Positions 17,294-27,507 of a stretch of 64,000 nucleotides of DNA are shown in pieces. Within the stretch, counting starts at the first letter, position 1. Every line of letters starts with the position of its first letter. The notes beneath the pieces are model-generated. The model was not told the origin of the DNA, searched no databases, and saw only the letters and a list, made by a program, of their open reading frames with translations. Source of the DNA: Geitlerinema sp. S16 (GTDB taxonomy: Bacteria > Cyanobacteriota > Cyanobacteriia > Cyanobacteriales > Geitlerinemataceae); contig JAABST010000017.1 in assembly GCA_011390275.1 (NCBI GenBank), positions 1 through 64,000 of the forward strand, read 5' to 3'. The translations under genes and the position numbers were made by a program.

Positions 17294-18274
17294 TTACCCT
17301 AATGGGTTCGTTTCCCAAAGAATCACGAAGGTTTGCCCGCCGCCAAAGACTTTCACAAATCCGAGGTAAAACTCCACATCACCTTCATCCTGGGTGACGT
17401 GATAGATATTGCCTGACCCGCGCCCTCCAAGGCGTCCGATCGGCGATCCTGAAAACTTTAGCCCTTCGAGAATTCCGACATCTTCGCCGCCGCCTAGCAC
17501 AATTAATTCGGCCTGACTCGATGGTGTTTGGGGAATGCGTAGCGCACCGAAGGCCGTACCGTCTGCGATCGGATCACAGACATCATCTCCGGCTTTCCCC
17601 GAACAAAGCGCCGATTGATCCTCCGCCGAATCGACCTCATCGACCTTCGGAAAACTATCAAGCTGCGCTTGCACAGAAGCCGGGTCGTTCACACCGGAAC
17701 CACCCGCCGTTAAGCGAGCGTAGATCCGATCTTTGAGGACATTCAGAATTCCGGTTCCTTCACTGCGGTGAGTTGTACCGCCATCATCATCTTTTCCGTC
17801 ATCTCCACCATCATTCCCATTATCACCTCCATCATCCTCCTCGCCCTGGTCATTATTTTTCCCGTCATCGCTATTGGACTTATCTTCCGGTGTCTCGGAT
17901 GAGTCCTCGTTTTTGGGTGCGTTGCGTGGTTCCTGCGCTCTGGGTTCGGGTCTGCGTTCGGGTTTTGGTTCGGGCTTTGGTTCGGGTTTCGGCTCCGTTT
18001 CGGGTGGCTCTTCCTCTGCTTGATTTTCGGTTTCCGGCTCATCTGCCGTATCTGATTCCGTTGCGGGCAAACCATCGCCGACCAATGCTGTAATCTCGAC
18101 GAATTCTTCTTCTGGTACTTCGATCGGGTCTGCGGCGACGCTGTCTTCTGGCAAACGTGTACGCAGCAATAAAACATGTGCAACGACGGCCAACAACAAC
18201 ATCGGTCGCCAGAAAACACGCAGGGACAGCAGAACTGCCAGTGCTTTATTGCCGAGAAGTTGAAGGAGTCTCAT
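17294..18274 (-). CDS. TonB-like protein: N-terminal membrane anchor, Pro-rich acidic linker, non-canonical C-terminus
   Basis: The protein has 326 residues from the ATG at 18274; a start 34 codons upstream is open but gives a poor N-terminus. It has one membrane helix (about residues 20-38, FWRPMLLLAVVAHVLLL) after a short basic N-terminus, then a Glu/Pro/Lys repeat linker (EPKPEPKPEPKPERRPEP) and a stretch very rich in Asp and Gly. The last 120 residues form a domain with two Cys (ALCSGKAGDDVCD), LGGGEDVGILEG and FYLGFVKVFGGGQTFVILW. Anchor plus rigid linker is the TonB design, and it converges on exbB-exbD-exbD. The C-terminal domain does not look like the usual TonB fold, so the call is inferred from layout and context. 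Confidence 0.55.
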   Translation of the reverse strand: MRLLQLLGNKALAVLLSLRVFWRPMLLLAVVAHVLLLRTRLPEDSVAADPIEVPEEEFVEITALVGDGLPATESDTADEPETENQAEEEPPETEPKPEPKPEPKPERRPEPRAQEPRNAPKNEDSSETPEDKSNSDDGKNNDQGEEDDGGDNGNDGGDDGKDDDGGTTHRSEGTGILNVLKDRIYARLTAGGSGVNDPASVQAQLDSFPKVDEVDSAEDQSALCSGKAGDDVCDPIADGTAFGALRIPQTPSSQAELIVLGGGEDVGILEGLKFSGSPIGRLGGRGSGNIYHVTQDEGDVEFYLGFVKVFGGGQTFVILWETNPLG

Positions 18275-18399
18275 GGTGTCACGAAAAACAAAAGGGTAGG
18301 AGAGTGCAAGCGTCGATGACGGGGCAATGTCTCTGATCAGAAATGGCGATCGGCTGAAATTCAAGCCGATCGCCAACCCATAGTGGAGAAATTTGAATC

Positions 18400-18428
18400 A
18401 AACTGTAAGGGCGCTGAACTTACAGTTT
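18400..18428 (-). terminator. Hairpin downstream of the phosphate-binding protein gene
   Basis: AAACTGTAAG at 18400-18409 and CTTACAGTTT at 18419-18428 form a perfect 10-bp stem with a 9-nt loop, about 120 bp after the stop of the pstS-like gene on the minus strand. The following sequence is only moderately T-rich. Confidence 0.5.
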
Positions 18429-18548
18429 TAACCCGCAAGAAAGGGATGCTTCGCGAATTAATTTACGAATTAATTTGCTCATCAATATAGATAAACATCC
18501 GCGATTATCCTTGCCGTTTTAACGATTTTAACGATCTAAAATCGAAGC

Positions 18549-19568
18549 CTATTCCTCGACGATTTCAGCGTCGCTGTTGAGGATATAACGTCCGGTTTGT
18601 AGGCTCGTTAGGTTGGCGAGAGCATCGGTGTAAACCTCGCTAGGCAGCGGCACATAGCCCACTTCCGAGACGAGATTCGCGGCGATCGCATCGGTTAAGT
18701 AATATTCAACAAAGTCCTTAACGCCTTGGCTGTACTGATCCGAAGCCGGATCAACTAACGCTTTGTTGACGTAGATATAGATCGGACGAGCGAGAGGATA
18801 CGTACCATCTTTGACCGTCTCCGTCGTCGGAGCGACGAACGGGCCACCGTCCTTGCTCAGAGGTAACGCAAACAGCTCGTTAATATTTTCTTCGTAGTAC
18901 GCAAAACCGAAATAGCCGATCGCCGCAGCATTACCCGAAACACCGGTCACGAGGATGTTGTCGTCTTCACTCGCGGTATAGTCACCCCGACTTGCGCCTT
19001 CTTCACCGTTGATTTTGTCGGTGAAGTAATCGAACGTACCCGAGTCTGAACCCGGAGCAAACAGCCCTAACGGAGCATTCGGAGCACCTGATAGCGCAGG
19101 CTCCACATCTTGCCAGTTCATGACCTGACCTTCGGCGTCAGGGCTCCACATCGAGTTCAATTGCTCGAAGGTCACCCCGCCAAGACGTCCGCTAGTAATT
19201 TGGTTGACCAGGAAATTGCTACGGCCAACAACGACACTCAGCGCATCATAGGCCACCGGCAGCGCGATAAATTCCGTACCACCTTCAGCACACAGTTCCG
19301 CCTCAGAGTCTTTAATGGGACGTGATGCACCCGAGATGGCGGTTTCTCCTGGGCAGAATTTTTTAAAACCACCACCTGTACCCGAAACGCCGACCACGAC
19401 GCGGTGTTCAGGATTATCGGCCATGAATTCTTCCGCGACGGCTTCGGTAATCGGAAAAACCGTGCTCGAACCGTCGATCAGGATGAGTTCGGCCTTGGCG
19501 GCGCTTGCTGAGAGTGCCGAGGTCGCGATCGTTGCCGCTGCCACCAAGGATTTGAGCTGGGTTTGCAT
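18549..19568 (-). CDS. sphX: Phosphate ABC transporter substrate-binding protein (PstS/SphX type)
   Basis: The protein has 339 residues with a signal peptide (about residues 1-27, ending SASAAKA). It belongs to the PstS-like phosphate-binding family: [44 protein letters not shown] and [10 protein letters not shown] form the phosphate cleft. Synechococcus SphX is the closest named relative I recall; PstS proper is a paralogue, so the symbol is tentative. The transporter genes pstC, pstA and pstB are not next to it. A long Pho-box array lies 82 bp upstream (19650-19722), which strongly suggests induction by phosphate limitation through the SphS-SphR (PhoR-PhoB-like) system. Confidence 0.9.
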   Translation of the reverse strand: MQTQLKSLVAAATIATSALSASAAKAELILIDGSSTVFPITEAVAEEFMADNPEHRVVVGVSGTGGGFKKFCPGETAISGASRPIKDSEAELCAEGGTEFIALPVAYDALSVVVGRSNFLVNQITSGRLGGVTFEQLNSMWSPDAEGQVMNWQDVEPALSGAPNAPLGLFAPGSDSGTFDYFTDKINGEEGASRGDYTASEDDNILVTGVSGNAAAIGYFGFAYYEENINELFALPLSKDGGPFVAPTTETVKDGTYPLARPIYIYVNKALVDPASDQYSQGVKDFVEYYLTDAIAANLVSEVGYVPLPSEVYTDALANLTSLQTGRYILNSDAEIVEE

Positions 19569-19649
19569 GTTTCTGATATTGAAGAGACGTTATGGCGAGC
19601 CTATGGATTTGTGGATGATCCAAGAGGGCACGCTGACTCTACTCGCCAT

Positions 19650-19722
19650 GCATTAAGACCGGTTCAATCAAAGATTAAGTCGATCGCAAGACTGGTCTAA
19701 GCTCTGATTAAGCTTGGTTAAG
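19650..19722 (-). promoter_or_regulatory. Pho-box array of seven 8-bp units upstream of sphX
   Basis: On the minus strand seven octamers follow one another: CTTAACCA, CTTAATCA, CTTAGACC, CTTGCGAT, CTTAATCT, ATTGAACC and CTTAATGC. Spacers are 3 nt, except one of 2 nt. Cyanobacterial Pho boxes are tandem CTTAACC-like octamers spaced by 3 nt and bound by SphR/PhoB. Five units fit well and two are weak. The array ends 82 bp before the ATG. The rest of the 463-bp gap (19569-20031) also serves the divergent flavoprotein gene; nothing else is recognised in it. Confidence 0.75.
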
Positions 19723-20031
19723 AAATCCGAACGAAGTACCCCAGTAAATGAGTGGACACTATGCGTAGCAATGGCTTACAGCTTGTCTGCAACCAGAATG
19801 GTTGAGTTACGCGGTTTATTTAAGTCGCTCTATATTCCGTTGGCCTACTTCGACGGATAGAATTGGGGGCTATTTCCACCGTGAATCGTTACGTCAGATG
19901 TCCCTAGAGCTTCATTTATACGGCTGATTTCCCAGGCTATGTTATAAAAGCCAATTCTTCAATCAGAGCGTATACAGTGAGCACAGGACAGCCACTTTAG
20001 AATTTCATAGAATTTCATTAAACCCCTTTAT

Positions 20032-21591
20032 ATGTCAGACGCCGCCTTTCAGCCTTTTGATGTTTTGCCTGACGATCGCTACAATCGCGTCTTACTCGAT
20101 CGCGTCCATCCCTCGGACTGGAATAATCCCACGCCAGCGGATCGCTACGATCTGGTGGTGATTGGTGCGGGGACGGCGGGGCTGGTAGTGGCGGCGGGGG
20201 CAGCGGGTTTAGGGCTGGGGCTGAAGGTGGCGCTCGTGGAGCGGCATTTGATGGGGGGGGATTGTTTAAATGTGGGCTGTGTGCCGTCGAAATGTGTGAT
20301 CCGATCGTCGCGGGTGGTGGCGGAGATGCGCGATGCGGCGTCATTTGGGATTCGATCGCCGGAGTCGATCAATGTCAACTTTGCCGCTGTAATGGAGCGA
20401 ATGCGAAAAATCCGCGCCAACATTAGCCATAACGATTCTGCCGATCGGTTTGCCGGTTTGGGTGTGGATCTGTTTATCGGTAGCGGTCGTTTTGAGGCCG
20501 AGGGTTGTGTCACGGTGACGAGCGATCGCGGCGACATTTCGACGCTACGCTACAAAAAAGCAGTGATCGCTACCGGAGCGCGAGCCGTACGTCCGGCGGT
20601 TCCCGGCCTGGAGGAAGCGGGCTATTTAACGAATGAGACGGTGTTTTCCTTGACCGATCGCCCGTCGCGTCTGTTGGTCATCGGTGGTGGGCCGATCGGC
20701 TGTGAACTCGCCCAAGCCTTTCAGCGCCTCGGCTCTCAGGTGACGCTGATCCATCGAGGCGCACACCTGCTCGATCGCGAAGATCCCGACGCTGCGGCGA
20801 TCGTTCAAGCGCAATTTCAACGCGAGGGCATCGATTTGATTTTGGGGTCAGAACCCAGGCGTGTGGAGCGAAACGCAGCGGGTAAGGTGGTGTATTTTGA
20901 GCGTGATGGCGCAGAGGAAAGCATCACCGTCGATGCGATTTTGATCGGTGCGGGACGCGCTCCGAATGTGGAGGGGCTAAACCTGGAGGCGGTGGGCGTG
21001 TCCTACGATCGGCGCGGCGTCACGGTCAACGATTATCTCCAAACCACCAATCCCAAAATCTACGCAGCGGGCGATATTTGTCTCGATTGGAAATTCACCC
21101 ACGCAGCGGACTCGGCGGCGCGGATCGTGATTCAAAATACGCTGTTTGCCCCGTTCGGCACGTTTCGTGCCAAACTGAGCGGTTTAACGATGCCGTGGGT
21201 GACGTTTACTGATCCGGAAGTCGCCCATGTGGGGCTATACGAGCGTGAGGCGCGATCGCAGGGCATGGCCTATGAGACGATCGTTGTGCCGTTCGATCGG
21301 GTCGATCGGGCGATTACCGACGGTGAAACCTCGGGTTTTCTCAAGGTGATTCACCGCCAGGGCAGCGACAAGATCCTCGGGGCGACGCTGGTGTCGCGTC
21401 ATGCGGGGGAGACGATCGGCGAGCTGACCAGTGCGATCGTTAACAATATCGGTCTCGGTCAACTGGCGAGCGTGATTCATCCCTATCCGACTCAGGCGGA
21501 ATGCATTAAAAAAGCGGCGGATGCGTACAAAAAAACGAAGTTGACGGGTACAACGCGCAGACTTTTGAAATTCCTCAATCGTTTCGCATAA
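20032..21591 (+). CDS. Mercuric-reductase-like FAD/NAD(P)-dependent disulfide oxidoreductase
   Basis: The protein has 519 residues. It is a group I flavoprotein disulfide reductase with FAD-binding DLVVIGAGTAGLVVAAGAA, redox-active GGDCLNVGCVPSK, NAD(P)-binding LLVIGGGPIGCELAQAF, the second FAD motif TTNPKIYAAGDICLDWKFTH, and the C-terminal active-site HPYPTQAE. Overall it is closest in my memory to MerA-like proteins. It lacks the N-terminal heavy-metal domain and the C-terminal vicinal Cys pair that bind Hg(II), so true mercury reduction is doubtful; a dihydrolipoamide-dehydrogenase-like or quinone/metal reduction role is possible. No merR or other resistance gene is adjacent. A terminator shared with convergent groEL follows. 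Confidence 0.85.
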   Translation: MSDAAFQPFDVLPDDRYNRVLLDRVHPSDWNNPTPADRYDLVVIGAGTAGLVVAAGAAGLGLGLKVALVERHLMGGDCLNVGCVPSKCVIRSSRVVAEMRDAASFGIRSPESINVNFAAVMERMRKIRANISHNDSADRFAGLGVDLFIGSGRFEAEGCVTVTSDRGDISTLRYKKAVIATGARAVRPAVPGLEEAGYLTNETVFSLTDRPSRLLVIGGGPIGCELAQAFQRLGSQVTLIHRGAHLLDREDPDAAAIVQAQFQREGIDLILGSEPRRVERNAAGKVVYFERDGAEESITVDAILIGAGRAPNVEGLNLEAVGVSYDRRGVTVNDYLQTTNPKIYAAGDICLDWKFTHAADSAARIVIQNTLFAPFGTFRAKLSGLTMPWVTFTDPEVAHVGLYEREARSQGMAYETIVVPFDRVDRAITDGETSGFLKVIHRQGSDKILGATLVSRHAGETIGELTSAIVNNIGLGQLASVIHPYPTQAECIKKAADAYKKTKLTGTTRRLLKFLNRFA

Positions 21592-21646
21592 CGTTGTGGT
21601 CGCAATCTTGCGATCGTCCCTTCGAGAAAGACATCAAAAAAAGAAG

Positions 21647-21680
21647 AAAGCAGTATGACTAAGTTTAGTCATACTGCTTT
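21647..21680. terminator. Bidirectional terminator between the flavoprotein gene and groEL
   Basis: AAAGCAGTATGACT and AGTCATACTGCTTT form a perfect 14-bp stem around AAGTTT. It is flanked by A-rich sequence on the left and T-rich sequence on the right, between convergent genes. Confidence 0.8.
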
Positions 21681-21798
21681 TGTCTAACATTTGATTTAGA
21701 AACGGTGCGAATTCCAGTTCATGGGTAACTGAGAATCTCGACGATTTCGGCGTCCCAATTACCCATGAATCAACGATGGCGAGGAATTCGCGAGCGGT

Positions 21799-23481
<1,683 letters not shown>

Positions 23482-23513
23482 TTAGTTCTATCGAACGACT
23501 CCAAGATCAAAAT

Positions 23514-23540
23514 TTAGCACTCAGAATGCCTGAGTGCTAG
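23514..23540 (-). promoter_or_regulatory. CIRCE operator upstream of groEL
   Basis: TTAGCACTC-N9-GAGTGCTAG is the HrcA-binding inverted repeat (consensus TTAGCACTC-N9-GAGTGCTAA) with only the last base differing. It begins 36 bp upstream of the groEL start codon. Confidence 0.93.
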
Positions 23541-23604
23541 TTCGTGGTAACCGTACCGGAACCCGTCGGGCTTGAGATTTTAGCGGTTGATGATCTTGGC
23601 CGAT

Positions 23605-25098
23605 TTAATCCTCAATCCAGCTTTTCGCGCGACTGACCGCCTTTAACCACATCGCAAAATTCTCCTGCGCGGCCTGTGTGCCCTCGCCCGGTTCAAACAC
23701 GCGATCGACCTGACGCGCGGCAATCAGATCGGCATAGCTGTCATAAAAACCACTCGCTAGCCCTGCCCCAAAGGCTGCTCCCTGAGCCGTGGCATCCGAC
23801 ACCGCCGGACGTTCGACCGAAATCCCCAGGACATCGGCCTGGAACTGCATCAGCCAATTATTGTTCGAGGCTCCACCATCGACTTTGAGTCGTAAAAGCG
23901 GCGATCCACTATCAATATCAGCAGCATCGACGACCTCTTTGACCTGATAGGCGATCGACTCTAGTACCGCACGAATCATGTGAGCTTGGGTTGCGCCGCC
24001 GGTAATGCCGAAAAAGGCTGCGCGGGCGCTCATATCCCAGTGAGGCGCACCGAGTCCACTCAGCGCCGGGACGAAATAAACGCCGTCGGTGTCCGGGACG
24101 GATTGGGCGATCGCCTCGGTTTCAGGCGCAGACTCGATCAGCTTTGCCCCGTCACGTAACCACTGGATGCAGGCGCCGGTGGTGAACATCGCGCCTTCGA
24201 GGGCGTAGTAGGTCTGATCGGCGGTGGTCCAGGCGATCGTTGAGAGTAGATTTTGGCTCGATCGGGCGATTTCGCTGCCCATTTGCGCCACGAGAAAACA
24301 TCCCGTTCCGTAGGTGCATTTCAGTAAACCGGGCTGGTCGCAGCCGTGGGCAAACAGGGCAGCTTGCTGGTCGCCAAAAACCGCCGTGATCGGCAGTTCT
24401 GCGCCGATGACGTTGGCGCTGGTTGTGCCGAAATGACCGAGGCTGGTCTGGATGGTCGGCATGATGTGGGTGGGAATCCCGAAAAGGTCGAGTAAATCGG
24501 CGTCCCAGTCGCGCGTTTCTAGGTTCATCAGCATCGTGCGGCTGGCGTTGCTGTGGTCGGTGGCGTGTACCTGCCGCCCCGTCAGGTTCCACAAAATCCA
24601 GGTATCGATCGTCCCGGCCAACACGTTGCCTAAATTCACCTCGGGTTTATGCTCCGTGACCCAGTCGAGTAGCCATTTCAGCTTGGTGGCCGAAAAGTAG
24701 GCGTCGAGTACCAGGCCGGTTTTTTGCTGAATCATCTCCGCTTTGCCTTGAGCGGTCAGCTCGCGACAGAGAGAAGAGGTACGGCGGTCTTGCCAGACGA
24801 TCGCATTGTGCAGCGGTTCACCGGTCGTTTTGTCCCAGAGAACGCAGGTTTCACGCTGAACTGTAAGACCGATCGTGGCGATGTCACTGACATTCGTATC
24901 GGTCTTAACGAGGACATCACGAATAACCGTCTGAGTGTCAGCCCAAATTTCGTTTACGTCGTGTTCTAGCCAGCCGGGATGGGGGTAGTACTGGGGGAGT
25001 TCTTTGTACGCCTGGGCGTATAGCTGTCCGGCGCGATCGAACAGAATAGCGCGGTTGCCAGTTGTGCCGAGATCGATGGCTAAAACGTATTGCGTCAT
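23605..25098 (-). CDS. glpK: Glycerol kinase
   Basis: The protein has 497 residues, the normal length. GlpK phosphorylates glycerol to glycerol-3-phosphate with ATP in the cytoplasm. FGGY-kinase features are the N-terminal LAIDLGTTGNRAILFDRAG, HNAIVWQDRRT, the FGDQQAALFAHGCDQPG block, KCTYGTGCFL, and LKVDGGASNNNWLMQFQADV near the C-terminus. The first motif is usually DQGTTSSR; here it reads DLGTTGNR, which may reflect another sugar-kinase subgroup, but the rest fits glycerol kinase well. No glycerol transporter or dehydrogenase gene is adjacent. It is transcribed alone, with groEL downstream on the same strand. Confidence 0.88.
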   Translation of the reverse strand: MTQYVLAIDLGTTGNRAILFDRAGQLYAQAYKELPQYYPHPGWLEHDVNEIWADTQTVIRDVLVKTDTNVSDIATIGLTVQRETCVLWDKTTGEPLHNAIVWQDRRTSSLCRELTAQGKAEMIQQKTGLVLDAYFSATKLKWLLDWVTEHKPEVNLGNVLAGTIDTWILWNLTGRQVHATDHSNASRTMLMNLETRDWDADLLDLFGIPTHIMPTIQTSLGHFGTTSANVIGAELPITAVFGDQQAALFAHGCDQPGLLKCTYGTGCFLVAQMGSEIARSSQNLLSTIAWTTADQTYYALEGAMFTTGACIQWLRDGAKLIESAPETEAIAQSVPDTDGVYFVPALSGLGAPHWDMSARAAFFGITGGATQAHMIRAVLESIAYQVKEVVDAADIDSGSPLLRLKVDGGASNNNWLMQFQADVLGISVERPAVSDATAQGAAFGAGLASGFYDSYADLIAARQVDRVFEPGEGTQAAQENFAMWLKAVSRAKSWIED

Positions 25099-25390
25099 GA
25101 CAGAAAAAATGAGGAATAGGCGAACAAAGAAAGAACCCAGGGTTTTGCGGGTTTGACGTGAATTTCGCGTGAATTTCGCGTGAGTTTGGCGCTAGCTGTG
25201 AGTTCACCTCGCGCGATGAATCCTCATAGCTAGCCGTCATTCCACGCTACCACTGCCCCTGAACACGATCGAGTGTCTTCGCGCGAAGTTGTGCGATCGG
25301 CTACGCTTAGCTATGTAAAGATGTGCGAACTTTATCGAGACAAGCTTGACAACGTTACGCAGATCTCTTCGGTTCAGAAAGATTAATTCT

Positions 25391-25999
25391 ATGGCGATCG
25401 TCTCAACGCATACCCAAGCCACGACTCCGGCTGTTACGTCTGTTGCCCACGCTGCTGCTGTAGCGTCCGGCGCTGCGTTAGATTCGATCAGCAGCCTGAC
25501 CTGTCGATTCTTCGAGCGATCCACCGGTCGCTGGACGTCGCAGCGTCGGTACTACACGCTCAACATCCATGAACCTCAAGAGGTAGAAAGCGCGATCGAA
25601 ATTGATTTTTTGGACGCCGACCACCCGGATCTTGCGACACTAGCGGCGGCTCATGGTTTACCCGCCGGTACGCTACGGGCGGGAACGAATATTCGTTGGG
25701 AATCGCGCTACCTCAAGGCGACGCGCAAGCCCGCGACGGGATCGACCACGATCGGGGTGGGTGATGGCGATTTGCTCTATCGCGATCGGGGATTTTCCTC
25801 GCCGGAGCCAGTGGCGGCAACGGTGAACTTTGTCAATCCCGACACGATGCGGTTAGTGACGACCTACGGCAATTCGGTGTTTGAGGAGGAAATCAAGCTG
25901 GTGGGTGATAAATACCGTACGCGCCAGACGATCGCGACCCGCGCCGGTGAGGAAGTGCTGATCGGTCAATATCTCGAAACGCGCATTTCGGACGTGTAG
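25391..25999 (+). CDS. CpeS/CpcS-family phycobiliprotein lyase
   Basis: The protein has 202 residues from the ATG at 25391; an upstream in-frame start at 25346 is less likely. CpeS/CpcS lyases are lipocalin-fold proteins that attach phycocyanobilin to Cys82/84-type sites of phycobiliproteins. The key FFERSTGRWTSQRRYY motif is present, followed by beta-strand segments (NIRWESRYLKATRKP, GDLLYRDRGF, MRLVTTYGNSVFEEEI, and the end IGQYLETRI). The first 35 residues are an Ala/Thr-rich extension not seen in typical members. It lies 15 kb from the cpc operon. Whether it is CpcS, CpcU or another paralogue cannot be told by eye. Confidence 0.8.
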   Translation: MAIVSTHTQATTPAVTSVAHAAAVASGAALDSISSLTCRFFERSTGRWTSQRRYYTLNIHEPQEVESAIEIDFLDADHPDLATLAAAHGLPAGTLRAGTNIRWESRYLKATRKPATGSTTIGVGDGDLLYRDRGFSSPEPVAATVNFVNPDTMRLVTTYGNSVFEEEIKLVGDKYRTRQTIATRAGEEVLIGQYLETRISDV

Positions 26000-26061
26000 G
26001 GTGGGCATTGCCCACCATGACTGATTCGCGGGTTGATCGTGGTGGGCAGTGCCGACCCTAC
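25996..26061. repeat. 22-bp inverted repeat overlapping the lyase stop codon
   Basis: GTAGGGTGGGCATTGCCCAC (extended by CA) at 25996-26017 pairs with the matching arm at 26040-26061, with two mismatches and a 22-nt loop. GGTGGGCAATGCCCACC-type palindromes are frequent dispersed repeats in cyanobacteria. The stop codon TAG of the lyase lies within the left arm. It sits between convergent genes and may serve as a terminator. Confidence 0.7.
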
Positions 26062-26076
26062 TGGTAAGACTAGAAT

Positions 26077-27501
26077 CTAGGACGCGGCGAACAAAGCGAT
26101 TCCCGTAGCAGCATCGAACAGATGAATCGCGAGCGGATCGATCGCCAGCCAGATCGATTCATTCAAGGCCAGGGGCGTGTCCGCGCTGAGGCGGGCGGTC
26201 ATGCGAATTGTTGACGATGATTGAACGAGATCGGATTCGGATGTAGACCCAGGATCAAATTCAGACGCGATCGCGATCGTGGCATAGGTATCACTGCCGA
26301 GGGTTTCGAGGGTCACGATCGTGCCGTGGAGATTTTTCGGGGCGGGGACACCGAGGCTGAGGGCTTCCGGACGCAAACCGAGGAGTAACTCACGATCGCG
26401 GTAGGCGGCCAGCACGGTCGCCCACGCTTCGGGCAAGGTGAATTGAAAGGGTTGCGCAGGCGGCGGCGGCGGGCTGGCGTCGGATCGACACTCCGATCGA
26501 ATGATGGTGGTGGGAGCCTTGAGTCGCACCGCAAGAAAATTCATCGGCGGGGAACCAATGAACGCCGCAACAAAGCGATTCACCGGGCGGCGATACAGCT
26601 CCATCGGCTGACCCAGTTGGACGATCTGACCGTCGTTGATGATGGCGATCCGATCGCCCATCGTCATCGCTTCGGTTTGATCGTGGGTCACATAAATCGT
26701 CGTGATGCCAAGCTGACGTTGCAGACTGACGATCTGGGCGCGGGTTTCGGCGCGGAGCTTGGCGTCGAGATTGGAGAGCGGCTCATCCATCAAAAAGACA
26801 TCCGGGTTACGTGCCATCGCTCGACCGAGGGCGACGCGTTGTTTTTGGCCGCCGGAGAGCTGTTTTGGCAGACGATCGAGCAATGTATCGATCTGCAAGG
26901 TTTTCGCCACCTGGCGCACCCGTCGATCGATGGCAGTTTCGCGGGCGGATTTATAGCGCAGCGCAGCGGGCAGCGATCGCGTTACCCCGGCCAAAACCTG
27001 CTCCCACCAGGGCGATTCCGGCTCGGCGGGATTTGCCGATACAGCGCTGGAACTAGCGGAGATCGCGGGACTATCCTCGCGGCTCCAGCCCCGCGTTCGT
27101 CGCAGTCCAAAGGCCAGATTGTCGTAAACCGTTAGGTGCGGATACAGCGCATAACTCTGGAACACCATCGCAATATTTCGCGCCTTCGGTGGCAAATCAT
27201 TGACGACCCGATCGCCGATCGCGATCGTGCCGCTCGTCACCGTTTCCAAGCCCGCAATCGATCGCAACAGCGTACTTTTGCCACAGCCCGACGACCCGAC
27301 CAACACCAAAAATTCGCCATCTTTTACCGTCAAATCCACACCCCGCAGGACGATCGCATCCGCCTTGCGCGTCTGAGCTTGGTTCGTGATCTCTCGATGG
27401 TCTGCGCCATTCGCGTCATTCGCCGACTCGCCAGCATCCGACACCGGCTGCCCTGACGGAGAAAACCGTTTAAAAATTCGCTCTAACTTGACCTGTGCCA
27501 C
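26077..27501 (-). CDS. ABC transporter ATP-binding protein of the MalK/UgpC type
   Basis: The protein has 474 residues. It is an ATPase subunit of a sugar- or polyol-type importer: Walker [11 protein letters not shown]-loop [11 protein letters not shown], signature [19 protein letters not shown], Walker [18 protein letters not shown]-loop [10 protein letters not shown], then a C-terminal TOBE-like regulatory domain. Two insertions are unusual. About 25 residues lie after residue 15 ([19 protein letters not shown]), and roughly 45-50 extra residues lie between the Q-loop and the signature (including [20 protein letters not shown]). No permease or binding-protein gene is adjacent. A shared ATPase serving remote transporters, as known in cyanobacteria, is likely. 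A DUF3370 gene ends 6 bp upstream on the same strand. Confidence 0.88.
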   Translation of the reverse strand: MAQVKLERIFKRFSPSGQPVSDAGESANDANGADHREITNQAQTRKADAIVLRGVDLTVKDGEFLVLVGSSGCGKSTLLRSIAGLETVTSGTIAIGDRVVNDLPPKARNIAMVFQSYALYPHLTVYDNLAFGLRRTRGWSREDSPAISASSSAVSANPAEPESPWWEQVLAGVTRSLPAALRYKSARETAIDRRVRQVAKTLQIDTLLDRLPKQLSGGQKQRVALGRAMARNPDVFLMDEPLSNLDAKLRAETRAQIVSLQRQLGITTIYVTHDQTEAMTMGDRIAIINDGQIVQLGQPMELYRRPVNRFVAAFIGSPPMNFLAVRLKAPTTIIRSECRSDASPPPPPAQPFQFTLPEAWATVLAAYRDRELLLGLRPEALSLGVPAPKNLHGTIVTLETLGSDTYATIAIASEFDPGSTSESDLVQSSSTIRMTARLSADTPLALNESIWLAIDPLAIHLFDAATGIALFAAS

Positions 27502-27507
27502 GATCGC

